The notes under the pieces were generated by a model. That model saw only the letters and a program-made list of their open reading frames with translations. It did not search any database and was not told where the DNA came from. Below are positions 18,438-26,600 of a stretch of DNA of 46,722 nucleotides, in pieces. The stretch's first letter is position 1, and every line of letters starts with the position of its first letter. Both the position numbers and the translations under genes were made by a program. The stretch comes from Planctomycetota bacterium (GTDB lineage: Bacteria > Planctomycetota > J058): contig JAESQQ010000184.1 in assembly GCA_016765095.1 (NCBI GenBank), positions 1-46,722 of the forward strand, written 5' to 3'.

Positions 18438-20444
18438 CTAATCTTGGCTGAGGAGCTCTTGGAGGAGTTCTTTGGCCTTGACATCCCCCCTCCCAGCCGC
18501 CTCCTCAAGCCAGCGCCTCGCCTCGGGAGGCCCGGCTTGCCTGAGCAAGAGCCCTAGCCGTCGCATCGCCTGGAGGTCTCCGCCCTTCGCCGCCCGGCGA
18601 TACCAGGCGATCGCCTTGGAGAGGTCCCGGTCGACGCCAGATCCGGTCTCAAAGAGGGCAGCCAGGTAGGTCGCCGCGACCGGATCCCCTCGCTCTGCGC
18701 TCGTGCGATACCAATGCGCGGCTGCGGTCAAGTCCTGAGCTGTTCCCTGACCGAGTTGGAGCAGTGTTCCGCAAGAGCGCATTCCGCGGGCATGCCCCGC
18801 CTTGGCAGCAGCGTGAAACAACTTGAACGCTTGGCGATCGCTCCGGATCTCGCCCAGGCCCTTGAGGTGCAGGGCCGCGAGATTGCACATCGCCTCCGCG
18901 TCCCCGGCCTTCGCGGCCTCCCGATACCACTCGACAGCTCGAGCTTGATCGCGAGGGGTGCCGGTTCCCGACTCGAGCATGTAGGCCAGATTGCTCATGG
19001 CCAACGGATCCCCTCCCCTGGCTCCCCGCTCGAACCAGGCCACGGCCTCGGTCAGGTCCCGAGCTCCCCCGCGGCCTCGCGCGAACATGTCACCGAGGAG
19101 AACCATCGCCTTTACCTCACCCGCCTCCCCGGCCTTGGCATACCAATCGCGAGCCTTCCTCTCGTCGCGCGGCACTCCTCGACCGGCCTCCAGCATCACA
19201 CCCAGGTTGTACATGGCGCCTGGACTGCCGAGGCCCGCAGCCCTTTGGTAGAGACTGGCTGCTTCTACGAACTCCCCGTCGAGATAGCGCCGCTGCGCGA
19301 GGGCCACCAGCGCAGCTGGGTCTCCGCGTTCGCCTCGTTCTTCTAGGAACCGAAGAGAGGAAGTGGGTGTCGGACTGAGCTCTGACTGGGGTGAGGCGCT
19401 GGCCCTGGCGCCGGGCTGCTCCTTCCCCGAGGCGAGCGCCTCATCAGGAGTCAACGGAGCCAACAGGGCGAGCACCAGCCCGCCGGCCACGAGGCTCACC
19501 AAGAGCCCACCCACGACCGCCCGGGTCGAGAGCCCACGCCGTGGCGACGCGGCGAACGCAGACTCCAGGGCATCCGCAAATCGGCTCCCGTCTTGGTAGC
19601 GGCGCGAGGGGGCTTTCTCCAACGCACGCAGACACACGGAGGCGAGCTGCGGGGACACCCCCCTTGTCAGGGAGGGACTAGGCGGGGACTCCCAACAGAT
19701 CTCCGCCGCAAGATCTGCGAGTGTCTCCCCTTGGAAGGGGAACCGGTCGGTGAGCGCTTGATAGAGCATTACGCCCAGACCCCACACGTCAGTCCAGGGC
19801 CCGAACTCGTCGCGCTTGGCCGCGACTTGCTCTGGAGACATGGCGAACGGGGTCCCGACCATGGCATTGGAGCGGGTCAGGCGGCTCAGGCCCGAGGCAG
19901 CCGCCAGCCCGAAGTCGGTCAGGCGCGCGCGACCCTCGCCGTCGACGAGCACGTTCTCGAGCTTGACGTCCCGGTGAAGGACGCCCCGCTCGTGCGCATG
20001 ACCGAGGGCCCGCGCAGTCTCAAGAACGAGCCGAACACGTTCGTCCCGTTCGAATCGCGGGAAGGCGTCTAGGAGGGTCCTGGCTCCGCGAACCAACTCA
20101 TAGACCAGGTAGGGAGGGGTGGTGTCACCTAAGTCGACCAGTCTCACGATCCCAGGATGTTCGAGCTCCTTCACGATCTGCCCCTCGCGGAGGAAGCGCT
20201 CAAGACGCTTTGGATTGGCGTCGGCGTCGAGCAAGAGCTTGACGGCGACGTGCAGGCCGTCGCGCTGGAGATCCTGAGCGCGGTAAACGACCCCCATTCC
20301 CCCGCGCCCCAACTCCGCGAGGAGCTGATATCGATCCCCGACGACTTGATTCGAGGGAAGGGGGGGAGGAGATGCGACCACACCGCATTGTGGCGCGCGC
20401 CGACGACGCGGTCCACTCCTCCCGGCACCGCTCGCGCTTCCCAT
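18438..20444 (-). CDS. Membrane Ser/Thr protein kinase with Sel1 repeats
   Basis: A 668-residue protein: kinase domain at about 38-290 (GRGGMGVV, DFG, MSPE), a membrane helix at about 309-330, a Ser/Pro-rich linker, and about eight Sel1-like repeats at 370-660 (for example AMYNLGVMLEAGRGVPRD, then WYAKAGEAG). Sel1 solenoids bind proteins, so the repeats probably sense or scaffold outside the membrane. The catalytic loop reads HRDVKLEN: Asp, Lys and Asn are kept, but the usual Pro is Leu. The N-terminal start is uncertain; the ATG at 20444 has a poor ribosome site and a GTG about 22 codons in is an alternative. It is divergent from the ECF sigma factor gene, and its stop abuts that of the preceding kinase. 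Confidence 0.88.
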   Translation of the reverse strand: MGSASGAGRSGPRRRRAPQCGVVASPPPLPSNQVVGDRYQLLAELGRGGMGVVYRAQDLQRDGLHVAVKLLLDADANPKRLERFLREGQIVKELEHPGIVRLVDLGDTTPPYLVYELVRGARTLLDAFPRFERDERVRLVLETARALGHAHERGVLHRDVKLENVLVDGEGRARLTDFGLAAASGLSRLTRSNAMVGTPFAMSPEQVAAKRDEFGPWTDVWGLGVMLYQALTDRFPFQGETLADLAAEICWESPPSPSLTRGVSPQLASVCLRALEKAPSRRYQDGSRFADALESAFAASPRRGLSTRAVVGGLLVSLVAGGLVLALLAPLTPDEALASGKEQPGARASASPQSELSPTPTSSLRFLEERGERGDPAALVALAQRRYLDGEFVEAASLYQRAAGLGSPGAMYNLGVMLEAGRGVPRDERKARDWYAKAGEAGEVKAMVLLGDMFARGRGGARDLTEAVAWFERGARGGDPLAMSNLAYMLESGTGTPRDQARAVEWYREAAKAGDAEAMCNLAALHLKGLGEIRSDRQAFKLFHAAAKAGHARGMRSCGTLLQLGQGTAQDLTAAAHWYRTSAERGDPVAATYLAALFETGSGVDRDLSKAIAWYRRAAKGGDLQAMRRLGLLLRQAGPPEARRWLEEAAGRGDVKAKELLQELLSQD

Positions 20445-20616
20445 AACCCGGTTTTGGTCTCAAGAAGACGAACAACGGATCTGTCAGCTGAGGCGCGCAC
20501 CCGGGACGGGCGTCCGATCCGGGAGCGTCTTCCGACGCGTCTCGCGGCAAGAAGGGACTTCGGAGTCACGGAGAGTCTCGTGCTCTCCCCGCAGGCTCGG
20601 GGACGGAGGACCCTCA

Positions 20617-21312
20617 ATGAAGCCAAACCGCATTCCCCCAACTCGAGGTGTCCGCTCACGTCCGACGGATTCCGAGTTGGCCGCAGCCGCGCTCGATGGT
20701 TGCAACGACGCGTTCCGCGTTCTGGTCGAGCGCCACCAGAAGGGGGCCTTTTGGCTGGCTCGGGGAATGTTGAGGAATGATGACGACGCGCGAGACGTGA
20801 GCCAAGAAGCGTTCATTCGTGTCCACCGCTCGCTGGTCAAGTTCGATCCGAAGCTCAGGTTCAAGAGCTGGCTGAACCGGATCGTGGTCAACCTCTGTAT
20901 CGACTCGCTTCGTTCGCGAAGGTGCAGAGTCGCGGTCGACCTGTCGAGTATCGGGGAGCCCCGAGACCCTCGAGCGACGCCCGACCGACTCGAGGAGGAA
21001 GAGCTCAAGGAGCGCGTCGCCCAGATCCTCGATCAGCTACCGGATCGGTACAAGACGATCATGGTCTTGCGTGATCTCCAGGGGGTCTGCGCGAAGCGAA
21101 TCGGAGAGATCACGAACACTTCGCACGCCACGGTTCGCTGGCGACACCACCGCGCACGACAGCTTTTCCGAGAGGCCTGGGAGAGGACCTACGGGAAGGA
21201 GCCGACGCTCTCCCTGGCCGGACTCGCCCTGCCGCTTGGCGAAAAAGTGCTTCAGATCGGTCGCTGTGTCCGAGTTGACTCGAGATCCAAGGAGGTTGAC
21301 CACCCGTGGTGA
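20617..21312 (+). CDS. ECF-type RNA polymerase sigma factor
   Basis: A 231-residue sigma-70 family protein. Region 2 lies at about 20-95 (FRVLVERHQKGAFWLARGML, then DDARDVSQEAFIRVHRSL) and region 4 at about 128-185 (LPDRYKTIMVLRDLQG, then ITNTSHATVRWRHHRARQLF). Region 3 is absent, as expected for extracytoplasmic-function sigma factors, which direct RNA polymerase to specific stress or envelope genes. About 45 extra residues follow region 4. A GGAGGA site precedes the ATG. No anti-sigma factor gene follows; the next gene is an exported TraB-like protein. Given the surrounding membrane kinases, control by kinase phosphorylation is possible, but this is inference. Confidence 0.9.
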   Translation: MKPNRIPPTRGVRSRPTDSELAAAALDGCNDAFRVLVERHQKGAFWLARGMLRNDDDARDVSQEAFIRVHRSLVKFDPKLRFKSWLNRIVVNLCIDSLRSRRCRVAVDLSSIGEPRDPRATPDRLEEEELKERVAQILDQLPDRYKTIMVLRDLQGVCAKRIGEITNTSHATVRWRHHRARQLFREAWERTYGKEPTLSLAGLALPLGEKVLQIGRCVRVDSRSKEVDHPW

Positions 21313-21381
21313 GGATACGACCCGTCAAACAGCCCCTGCGGACCTCGCGTAAGAAGCGCAACTCAGCCGAAAGGGTACCCC

Positions 21382-22266
21382 GTGAACCGCTCTCTACTCC
21401 TCGTCCTCACTCTCCTCGCTGGAATGCATGGCGCATTTGGCGAAGAATCCTACGTTCGATACTCACAGAGTCCGACGTCCTCCCGCGACGCCGCGCTCCA
21501 GACCGCCGTCGGCCATTTCTCGCACCCAGACCACCCCGGGCTAGAGATCGTGCTCTACGGCGTCGTGCACGTCGGCGACCTCGACTACTACAAGTCGGTT
21601 CAGAAGGACCTCGACAGCTACACGACCGTCCTCTACGAAATGGTCCTCCCCGGCAAAAACTACAAGCCGACCGAGGACGACAGGCTCTTCAAAGAGATGC
21701 AAGACGGAATGGGCAAGATGCTCGGATTGACCTCCCAGAAGGTGATCGACTACACACGCAAGAACCTCGTGCACGCCGACCTCACGATGGACGAGGTCAA
21801 GAAGGCCATGGGCGGCGAGTCATTCAGCCCAATGGGCGGAATGGTCGATAAGAGCCAGCTCCGGCAAATGCTCCCCATGATGAAGTCGATGCAGCAGCTC
21901 GGTGCAGGGATGCAAGACAACCTCAAGCGCATGATGGCCCGCCAGCTTGCGACCGCAGGGACCAAGGCCATGCCAGGTAAAATGGGCAAGGTGATCCTCT
22001 TCGATCGCAACGACGCCGTCATGAAGGTCCTCTCCAAGCAACTCAACAAGACGACCAAGGGCGAGATCGCGGTGTTCTATGGCGCCGCTCACCACCCCGA
22101 CTTCGAGGTTCGTCTGGCCAAGCTCGGTTGGACGAAGCAGAGCATGCGGTGGATGACCGCCTGGAAGATCGGCGCGGGTCTCGAGGCTGAGGCCGGCAAG
22201 ACGCAAGAGCCGACCGCCCCCAAGGCCACCCCGGCTCCCGCCAAGCCCAAGGCCCGCTGGTTCTAA
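21382..22266 (+). CDS. Secreted TraB/PrgY-family protein
   Basis: A 294-residue protein with a signal peptide (about residues 1-20). The TraB/GumN-like core shows LYGVVHVGDLDYY near 58-70 (the GxxHxGD motif), a conserved VLYEMV segment, an RND segment (LFDRNDAVM) and FYGAAHHPDFEVRL near 230. These His and Glu positions are the suspected metal-binding site of this family, some members of which act on peptides. A Met-rich stretch lies in the middle and an Ala/Pro/Lys tail at the end. The GTG start is preceded by GAAAGGG. It follows the sigma factor by 69 bases on the same strand, so the two may be cotranscribed. A truncated paralogue lies at 8618-9100. Confidence 0.78.
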   Translation: MNRSLLLVLTLLAGMHGAFGEESYVRYSQSPTSSRDAALQTAVGHFSHPDHPGLEIVLYGVVHVGDLDYYKSVQKDLDSYTTVLYEMVLPGKNYKPTEDDRLFKEMQDGMGKMLGLTSQKVIDYTRKNLVHADLTMDEVKKAMGGESFSPMGGMVDKSQLRQMLPMMKSMQQLGAGMQDNLKRMMARQLATAGTKAMPGKMGKVILFDRNDAVMKVLSKQLNKTTKGEIAVFYGAAHHPDFEVRLAKLGWTKQSMRWMTAWKIGAGLEAEAGKTQEPTAPKATPAPAKPKARWF

Positions 22267-22304
22267 GCTGTCAGCGCCTCGCAACAACTCACCGTTGAAC
22301 CTTT

Positions 22305-22342
22305 GGCCCGCGGGGGTGCTCCTGAGCGCACTCCCGCGTGCC
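22305..22342 (+). terminator. Strong stem-loop after the TraB-like gene
   Basis: GGC-C-CGCGGG pairs with CCCGCG-T-GCC, with further inner pairs (GGTGC with GCACT, including one G-U), 38 bases after the stop codon. The following ATTGTCTTGGTT is moderately T-rich, so it may act as a terminator. It resembles the hairpin at 8367-8401 in sequence. The rest of the gap to 22489 holds no gene. Confidence 0.55.
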
Positions 22343-22489
22343 ATTGTCTTGGTTGGGAGCGAGCTCCGCGCGTCTTCCCGAGACAACTGCACCTTGTTGG
22401 CCTCGCCGCACGCTCGGAGCGAGCATTTCTACCGCCCAGTTGCGACCTCTCGCGCTCGCCTCCCTGGCGTTGCCCGGTAGGTTGGTGGG

Positions 22490-24271
22490 GTGCCCAACGA
22501 GTCCTGGTCATTCGCCTCTCGCGTTCCAACCGAGAAGGAGCAGCTCGCCGCCGGCCCGCGACCTGCCCTCGGAGATCGCTATCGCCTCGAGGAGGAGCTC
22601 GGCCGGGGGGCCATGGGGGTCGTGTGGCGAGCGACTGATCTCGAGCTGTCGCGTGAGGTCGCGATCAAGGTCCTGAGCCGGGCAACTCCCCGGGGTCGGG
22701 CGCGCTTTCTCCTCGAGGCGTCTGCGATCGGGAAGCTCGATCACCCCAACGTGGTTCGAATTCACTCGATCGGAGAGAGCGAAGGCCAACCCTATCTCGT
22801 CCTGCAGTTGATCGAGGGCGCGACGACTCTGGACGTCGCGAGTCGCATAATGTCGGTCGCGGACGGCTTAGGCGCGATCTTGGTCACGGCGCGGGCCCTC
22901 GGCCACGCTCATGAGAGAGGACTCGTCCACCGAGACGTCAAGCCAGGGAACGTGCTCTTGGACTCCAAGGGACAGCTCTTCCTCAACGACTTTGGGCTCG
23001 TGCTCGACCGAGAGGCAGACCTGGAGCGGTTGACGCTGTCGGGGGTGTTTGTGGGAACTCCCTGCTACATGGCCCCCGAGCAACTCGAGGCCAAGCGTGA
23101 CCTCGTCGGACCGCACTCAGACGTCTACGCCCTGGGCGTCATGCTCTACGAGGTGCTCACAGGGACCCGCCCGCACCCCAGCAACAGCCTGCCTTCGCTG
23201 ATGTGGGCGATCAAGCGGCCTCCCAAGATCCCCTCCGCCGTCGCCGCCCACCCCTACCCGAGCCTGGATCGGGTGTGCTTGCGAGCGCTCGCGACGAACC
23301 CGAGCGATCGCTACCCTGACGCCTCGGCCTTTGCCGCAGCGCTTCACGCTGGAATCCAAGACCCAGGAAAGCGGGGGAACTCACGACCCCTGGTCTATGT
23401 AGCGATCCTCCTCGCGGTTTGGGCTGGGCTGGCCGTCGTCGGTGGACCCGAGCAGACTCCTCGTGGAGCCGCCCTCTCCCCCAGCCCCTCCGCTGAGACC
23501 TCTCCGACCCAGAGCCCGCAGACTGCGCTCGTGGTCTCCACGACCCCCCCAGGTTCTCTGCCGCTCGACCTTCCCCCTGGCTTGACGCGGACAAAAACCC
23601 AAGGCGTGGTCCGCAATGCTCGAGACGGCAGCGAACTTGTCTGGATCCCTCCCGCCAAGTATCGAGTTCGATTCGACGCCCTCTCCAGTCGGACGATTCA
23701 GCTCTCAGTGGGGTTCTACCTGGGGAGATACGAGGTCACCTGGGCCCAATACGGGGCGTATTGCAAGGCGGAGGGCATTCGCCTACCTCCGCGTCGGATC
23801 CGAGACTACGTCGCGGGTGAGCAAGACCCCGTGTTCAACGTCTCCTGGGACGCCGCGCGGGCCTATTGCGCTTGGGCTGGGCTTCAGTTGCCAGCTGACG
23901 CTCAGCTCGCGTGCGCCGCGGGCGAGTGGGTCGACCCTCCGCGAGGAAACTTCGTCGGGGACGAGGACGGCTTCCCCTTCCTCGCTCCTGTCGGACAGGC
24001 TGGGGACCTGAGCCCCACCGGATGCTTCGATCTTTGGGGGAACGTCTCGGAGTGGACGGCCGATCCGAACTGGATCCCGCTCGGCAAATTTCTGCGCGAC
24101 CCCGTCCCTCCGCGCTCGGGGCAAACCAGACTGATTCGAGGTGCTCACTGGAGTCTCCGGCCGACGCCTCGCCGGAGCGAGCGCTGGCCAGGCACTTTGA
24201 CGAACTCGATCGGGTTTCGGGTCTCGCTCGGGATCGGGGCTGTGTTGCCGCTGGAGGACAAGAGGGACTAG
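22490..24271 (+). CDS. Membrane Ser/Thr protein kinase with FGE/SUMF1-like domain
   Basis: A 593-residue protein: complete kinase domain at about 30-290 (GRGAMGVV, Lys60, HRDVKPGN at 147-154, DFG, MAPE), a membrane helix at about 299-317, a Pro/Ser/Thr-rich linker, then a formylglycine-generating-enzyme (SUMF1) fold at about 370-580 (ELVWIPPAKY, FYLGRYEVTWAQY, VSWDAARAYCAWAGLQLP, GCFDLWGNVSEWT, LIRGAHWSL, and GFRVSL). The segment where true FGEs carry catalytic Cys (after RGxxW) has none here. The outer domain is therefore more likely a ligand-binding sensor than an enzyme. The GTG start follows a G-rich stretch. A second kinase of the same design lies at 28948-30726. Confidence 0.88.
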   Translation: MPNESWSFASRVPTEKEQLAAGPRPALGDRYRLEEELGRGAMGVVWRATDLELSREVAIKVLSRATPRGRARFLLEASAIGKLDHPNVVRIHSIGESEGQPYLVLQLIEGATTLDVASRIMSVADGLGAILVTARALGHAHERGLVHRDVKPGNVLLDSKGQLFLNDFGLVLDREADLERLTLSGVFVGTPCYMAPEQLEAKRDLVGPHSDVYALGVMLYEVLTGTRPHPSNSLPSLMWAIKRPPKIPSAVAAHPYPSLDRVCLRALATNPSDRYPDASAFAAALHAGIQDPGKRGNSRPLVYVAILLAVWAGLAVVGGPEQTPRGAALSPSPSAETSPTQSPQTALVVSTTPPGSLPLDLPPGLTRTKTQGVVRNARDGSELVWIPPAKYRVRFDALSSRTIQLSVGFYLGRYEVTWAQYGAYCKAEGIRLPPRRIRDYVAGEQDPVFNVSWDAARAYCAWAGLQLPADAQLACAAGEWVDPPRGNFVGDEDGFPFLAPVGQAGDLSPTGCFDLWGNVSEWTADPNWIPLGKFLRDPVPPRSGQTRLIRGAHWSLRPTPRRSERWPGTLTNSIGFRVSLGIGAVLPLEDKRD

Positions 24272-24452
24272 GTCTATTGAGTAGCTCAGCACCTCGCCCG
24301 AATCCGGTCCCAAGCGGAGTTCCGGAACCTCCAGCGGGTACACGCTCTCGCGATCGTCGCCTAGCGAGGCTGGACGGAGGCGAGGGCGGTGGTTCGGTGG
24401 TGTGATGGCTGGGGTCTCCAGGTTCTCGACTCAGCGAGCGAGCAAGGCGCGG

Positions 24453-25523
24453 CTACTTAAACCGAAGCGAGCGCATCACTCCGCGCGCGAGCGCCTCTCC
24501 GTCTGGCGAAGTCTCGCTGGAAAGCACGGTTCGGCGAACCTCGACTTGAATCATGTATTCCCCGCGCGAGACTAGGAGCACATAACAGCGCAGACTTAGG
24601 TCTGCGTCCCCTTGAGGGGGCAGGGCGCGCTGGGACTCGTAGACGATCGCGTCCTCAGCCATCCAGCGATCACAGAGATCATCTGGAACAAGGTCGCCCA
24701 GGGCGGGGAGGCGAGAGGCCTGGCCGTGCTTGAGCGAAAGTCCGAACCGCACGGCGTTGAGCCCCGCTTCGGGCAAGTCCAGGACCCGGACCTCGACCAC
24801 GTCCTCACCCTCAGGCGCTCTCCACCTCGCGCAGAGGGGCTGATTGCGCTTTTGGGCCCGCCAACCCGAGGGCGCCTTAATGCTGAGCAAGCCGAGGCCG
24901 AAGCGACGGAGGTGGGGCGCAGGCGGAACGCTGGGGTCAATGGGAATCGCCCCTGGGAGGAGGGGATGCGCCTCTCCAACCTGGCCTTCGACCCAGTCCG
25001 GCGTGGCGAGTCCCGGAGTCGTGACCACCCTTTGGTTGGGACGAACCGACTTGCGCAGCCAGACGGGAACGTCGCTTCGCTCGCGCCACACTCCGTAGAG
25101 CGCGACCTTCCCCTCCTTCACGTGGAAGAAGATGCCTAGGTGGGGGAAGGTCAGGGACACACAGCCAGGGCCGAACTCCTCTCGCTCCGCCTCGCCGTAG
25201 GTCCGAAGGACGTCAGCACAGGAGTGACCGATACGAACTCCCTCGACCGTGGGCGGAGCCCCAGGCCCGCTGAGAACAAAGGACTCCACACAGGGGACCC
25301 CCACCTCGTCGTCGACGCTCGTGGTGATCCTGACCAACCACTCCGAAAACTCGTAACTGAAGAAGGCCTGGTCGCCGTCGGGGCCCAAGTAGTCTGGACG
25401 GCCGTGAAGATCCATGACCCTCGCGAGCGACCAGCCGGTCTCGAAGAGGCCTAGAAATCCAACGCCGGGGAGAAGGGCTTCGCCCCGAAGGCGACGATCA
25501 GAGACTGCAGGCTGAACCATCAT
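24453..25523 (-). CDS. Hypothetical protein, two-part, 356 residues
   Basis: The start is the ATG at 25523 (followed by a second ATG), because GGGAGGGGTCCC lies just upstream; a longer in-frame reading up to 25733 is less likely. No signal peptide or membrane helix is seen. The N-terminal part contains VMDLHGRPDYLG and VRIGHSCADVLRTYGEAEREE, a repeated helix-glycine pattern found in many bacterial proteins of unknown function. The C-terminal part (from about IKAPSGWRAQ) resembles the DUF1795/DcrB-like fold. It is divergent from the small atypical kinase, sharing its promoter region, so it may belong to the same pathway. Function unknown. Confidence 0.7.
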   Translation of the reverse strand: MMVQPAVSDRRLRGEALLPGVGFLGLFETGWSLARVMDLHGRPDYLGPDGDQAFFSYEFSEWLVRITTSVDDEVGVPCVESFVLSGPGAPPTVEGVRIGHSCADVLRTYGEAEREEFGPGCVSLTFPHLGIFFHVKEGKVALYGVWRERSDVPVWLRKSVRPNQRVVTTPGLATPDWVEGQVGEAHPLLPGAIPIDPSVPPAPHLRRFGLGLLSIKAPSGWRAQKRNQPLCARWRAPEGEDVVEVRVLDLPEAGLNAVRFGLSLKHGQASRLPALGDLVPDDLCDRWMAEDAIVYESQRALPPQGDADLSLRCYVLLVSRGEYMIQVEVRRTVLSSETSPDGEALARGVMRSLRFK

Positions 25524-25597
25524 TGGGACCCCTCCCGGCTGCTGCCAAGGTCGACTGATTCGGTGAGGCTCGGCTGGGGAAAAAACACGCTCATGGG

Positions 25598-26596
25598 TTG
25601 CTCTCCTTCTGGGAGGTCCCTGCGCATGCCACAACCCAAGCCATAAGTCCTTTGTTACAAACGAACCGTCCCGGCTTAGACTCCAGTTTCGACCGACAGT
25701 GTCCATATCTTGGACACCTTGGCCTGGCTGCACTTGCAGCGGGGTCCGAGCCTTGGTTCGATGCCAAGGTGGACTCGACTCTCTCTAGACGCGATCAAGC
25801 CCTCGTGGCGCCGGCGGGCTACGAGCTGGAGCGCCTGGTGGGGCGAGGCGCAAACGGAAGGGTCTACTTGGCACGAGCCCAGGGAGACCGCCCCGTCGCA
25901 GTCAAGATTCTCGAACCCCTGAGTGTCGAGAGCCGGCGGCGGTTTGCTCGTGAAGCTGAGCTAGGCCGCCAGCTTAGGCACCCCGCCCTGGTCGAAACCT
26001 ACGACTCGGTGCTGCTCGAAGAGGGGGCCTTCCTTGTCCTCGAATACGTCCCTGGCCGACCTCTCTCAGAGGCCATCGCAGGTGGAGCGATTGGGGTCTT
26101 GGGGACGCTCGGATTGATCCGAGACGTGGGAGGTGCGCTCGCTTACCTGCACGGCGTCCAAGTCGTGCACCGGGACGTGACCCCTCGCAACATTCTTCAA
26201 ACCAAACTCGGGACTCGACTCTGCGACCTCGGTCTAGCGAGACCCCTAAACGTGACCACTCTGCTCACCGACGCTGGCTCACTGGTCGGGACGCTCGAGT
26301 ATCTCGGACCGGAGCTCGTGAGAGGCGAGGATGCTCAGCCAGCCAGCGACGTGTATGCACTCGGTGCCAGCGCATACCATGCCCTCGCAGGACGACCCCC
26401 CTTCCTGTTCGAAAGCCTCGTCTCCCTCGCAAACTCAATCTCCTTCAACGCCCCGCCCGATCTGCGGCGGACGTGCCCGTCTGCTCCTCCCAAGCTCACG
26501 GAGTTGATCCAGAGCATGCTGGAGAAGGACCCGACCGACCGGCCGAGCGCGCTAGAGGCCGTCACCTTGGCGCGCGGAATCAACCCAGAGGTCTAG
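25598..26596 (+). CDS. Small soluble Ser/Thr kinase with altered catalytic motifs
   Basis: Up to 332 residues. Only residues from about 74 onward match a kinase (GYELERLVGRGANGRVYLA, Lys103, HRDVTPRN at 191-198, CDLGLA at 209-214, and GPE in place of APE). The catalytic loop has Thr where most Ser/Thr kinases have Lys, and DFG is DLG. The catalytic Asp, Asn and metal-binding Asp are kept, so activity is plausible. There is no membrane helix or extra domain. The start is uncertain: the TTG at 25598 gives an unassigned 70-residue N-terminus, and GTGs at 25769 and 25805 lie nearer the domain; none has a strong ribosome site. Its stop overlaps the ribosome site of the next gene, an FHA-like regulator, so the two are almost certainly cotranscribed. 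Confidence 0.82.
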   Translation: MLSFWEVPAHATTQAISPLLQTNRPGLDSSFDRQCPYLGHLGLAALAAGSEPWFDAKVDSTLSRRDQALVAPAGYELERLVGRGANGRVYLARAQGDRPVAVKILEPLSVESRRRFAREAELGRQLRHPALVETYDSVLLEEGAFLVLEYVPGRPLSEAIAGGAIGVLGTLGLIRDVGGALAYLHGVQVVHRDVTPRNILQTKLGTRLCDLGLARPLNVTTLLTDAGSLVGTLEYLGPELVRGEDAQPASDVYALGASAYHALAGRPPFLFESLVSLANSISFNAPPDLRRTCPSAPPKLTELIQSMLEKDPTDRPSALEAVTLARGINPEV

Positions 26597-26600
26597 GAGG
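26595..26600 (+). promoter_or_regulatory. AGGAGG ribosome site abutting the GTG start
   Basis: A perfect AGGAGG overlaps the TAG stop of the small kinase and touches the GTG at 26601 with no spacer, whereas 5-9 bases is usual. Either initiation relies on coupling to the upstream gene, or the true start is further down. The FHA-like fold begins within about 12 residues of this GTG, which favours it. Confidence 0.6.

Noticed and set aside
25700-25760. Sigma-54 promoter (TGGC near TTGC) upstream of the small kinase
   Set aside because: The spacing between the TGGC and TTGC elements does not fit the -24/-12 consensus.
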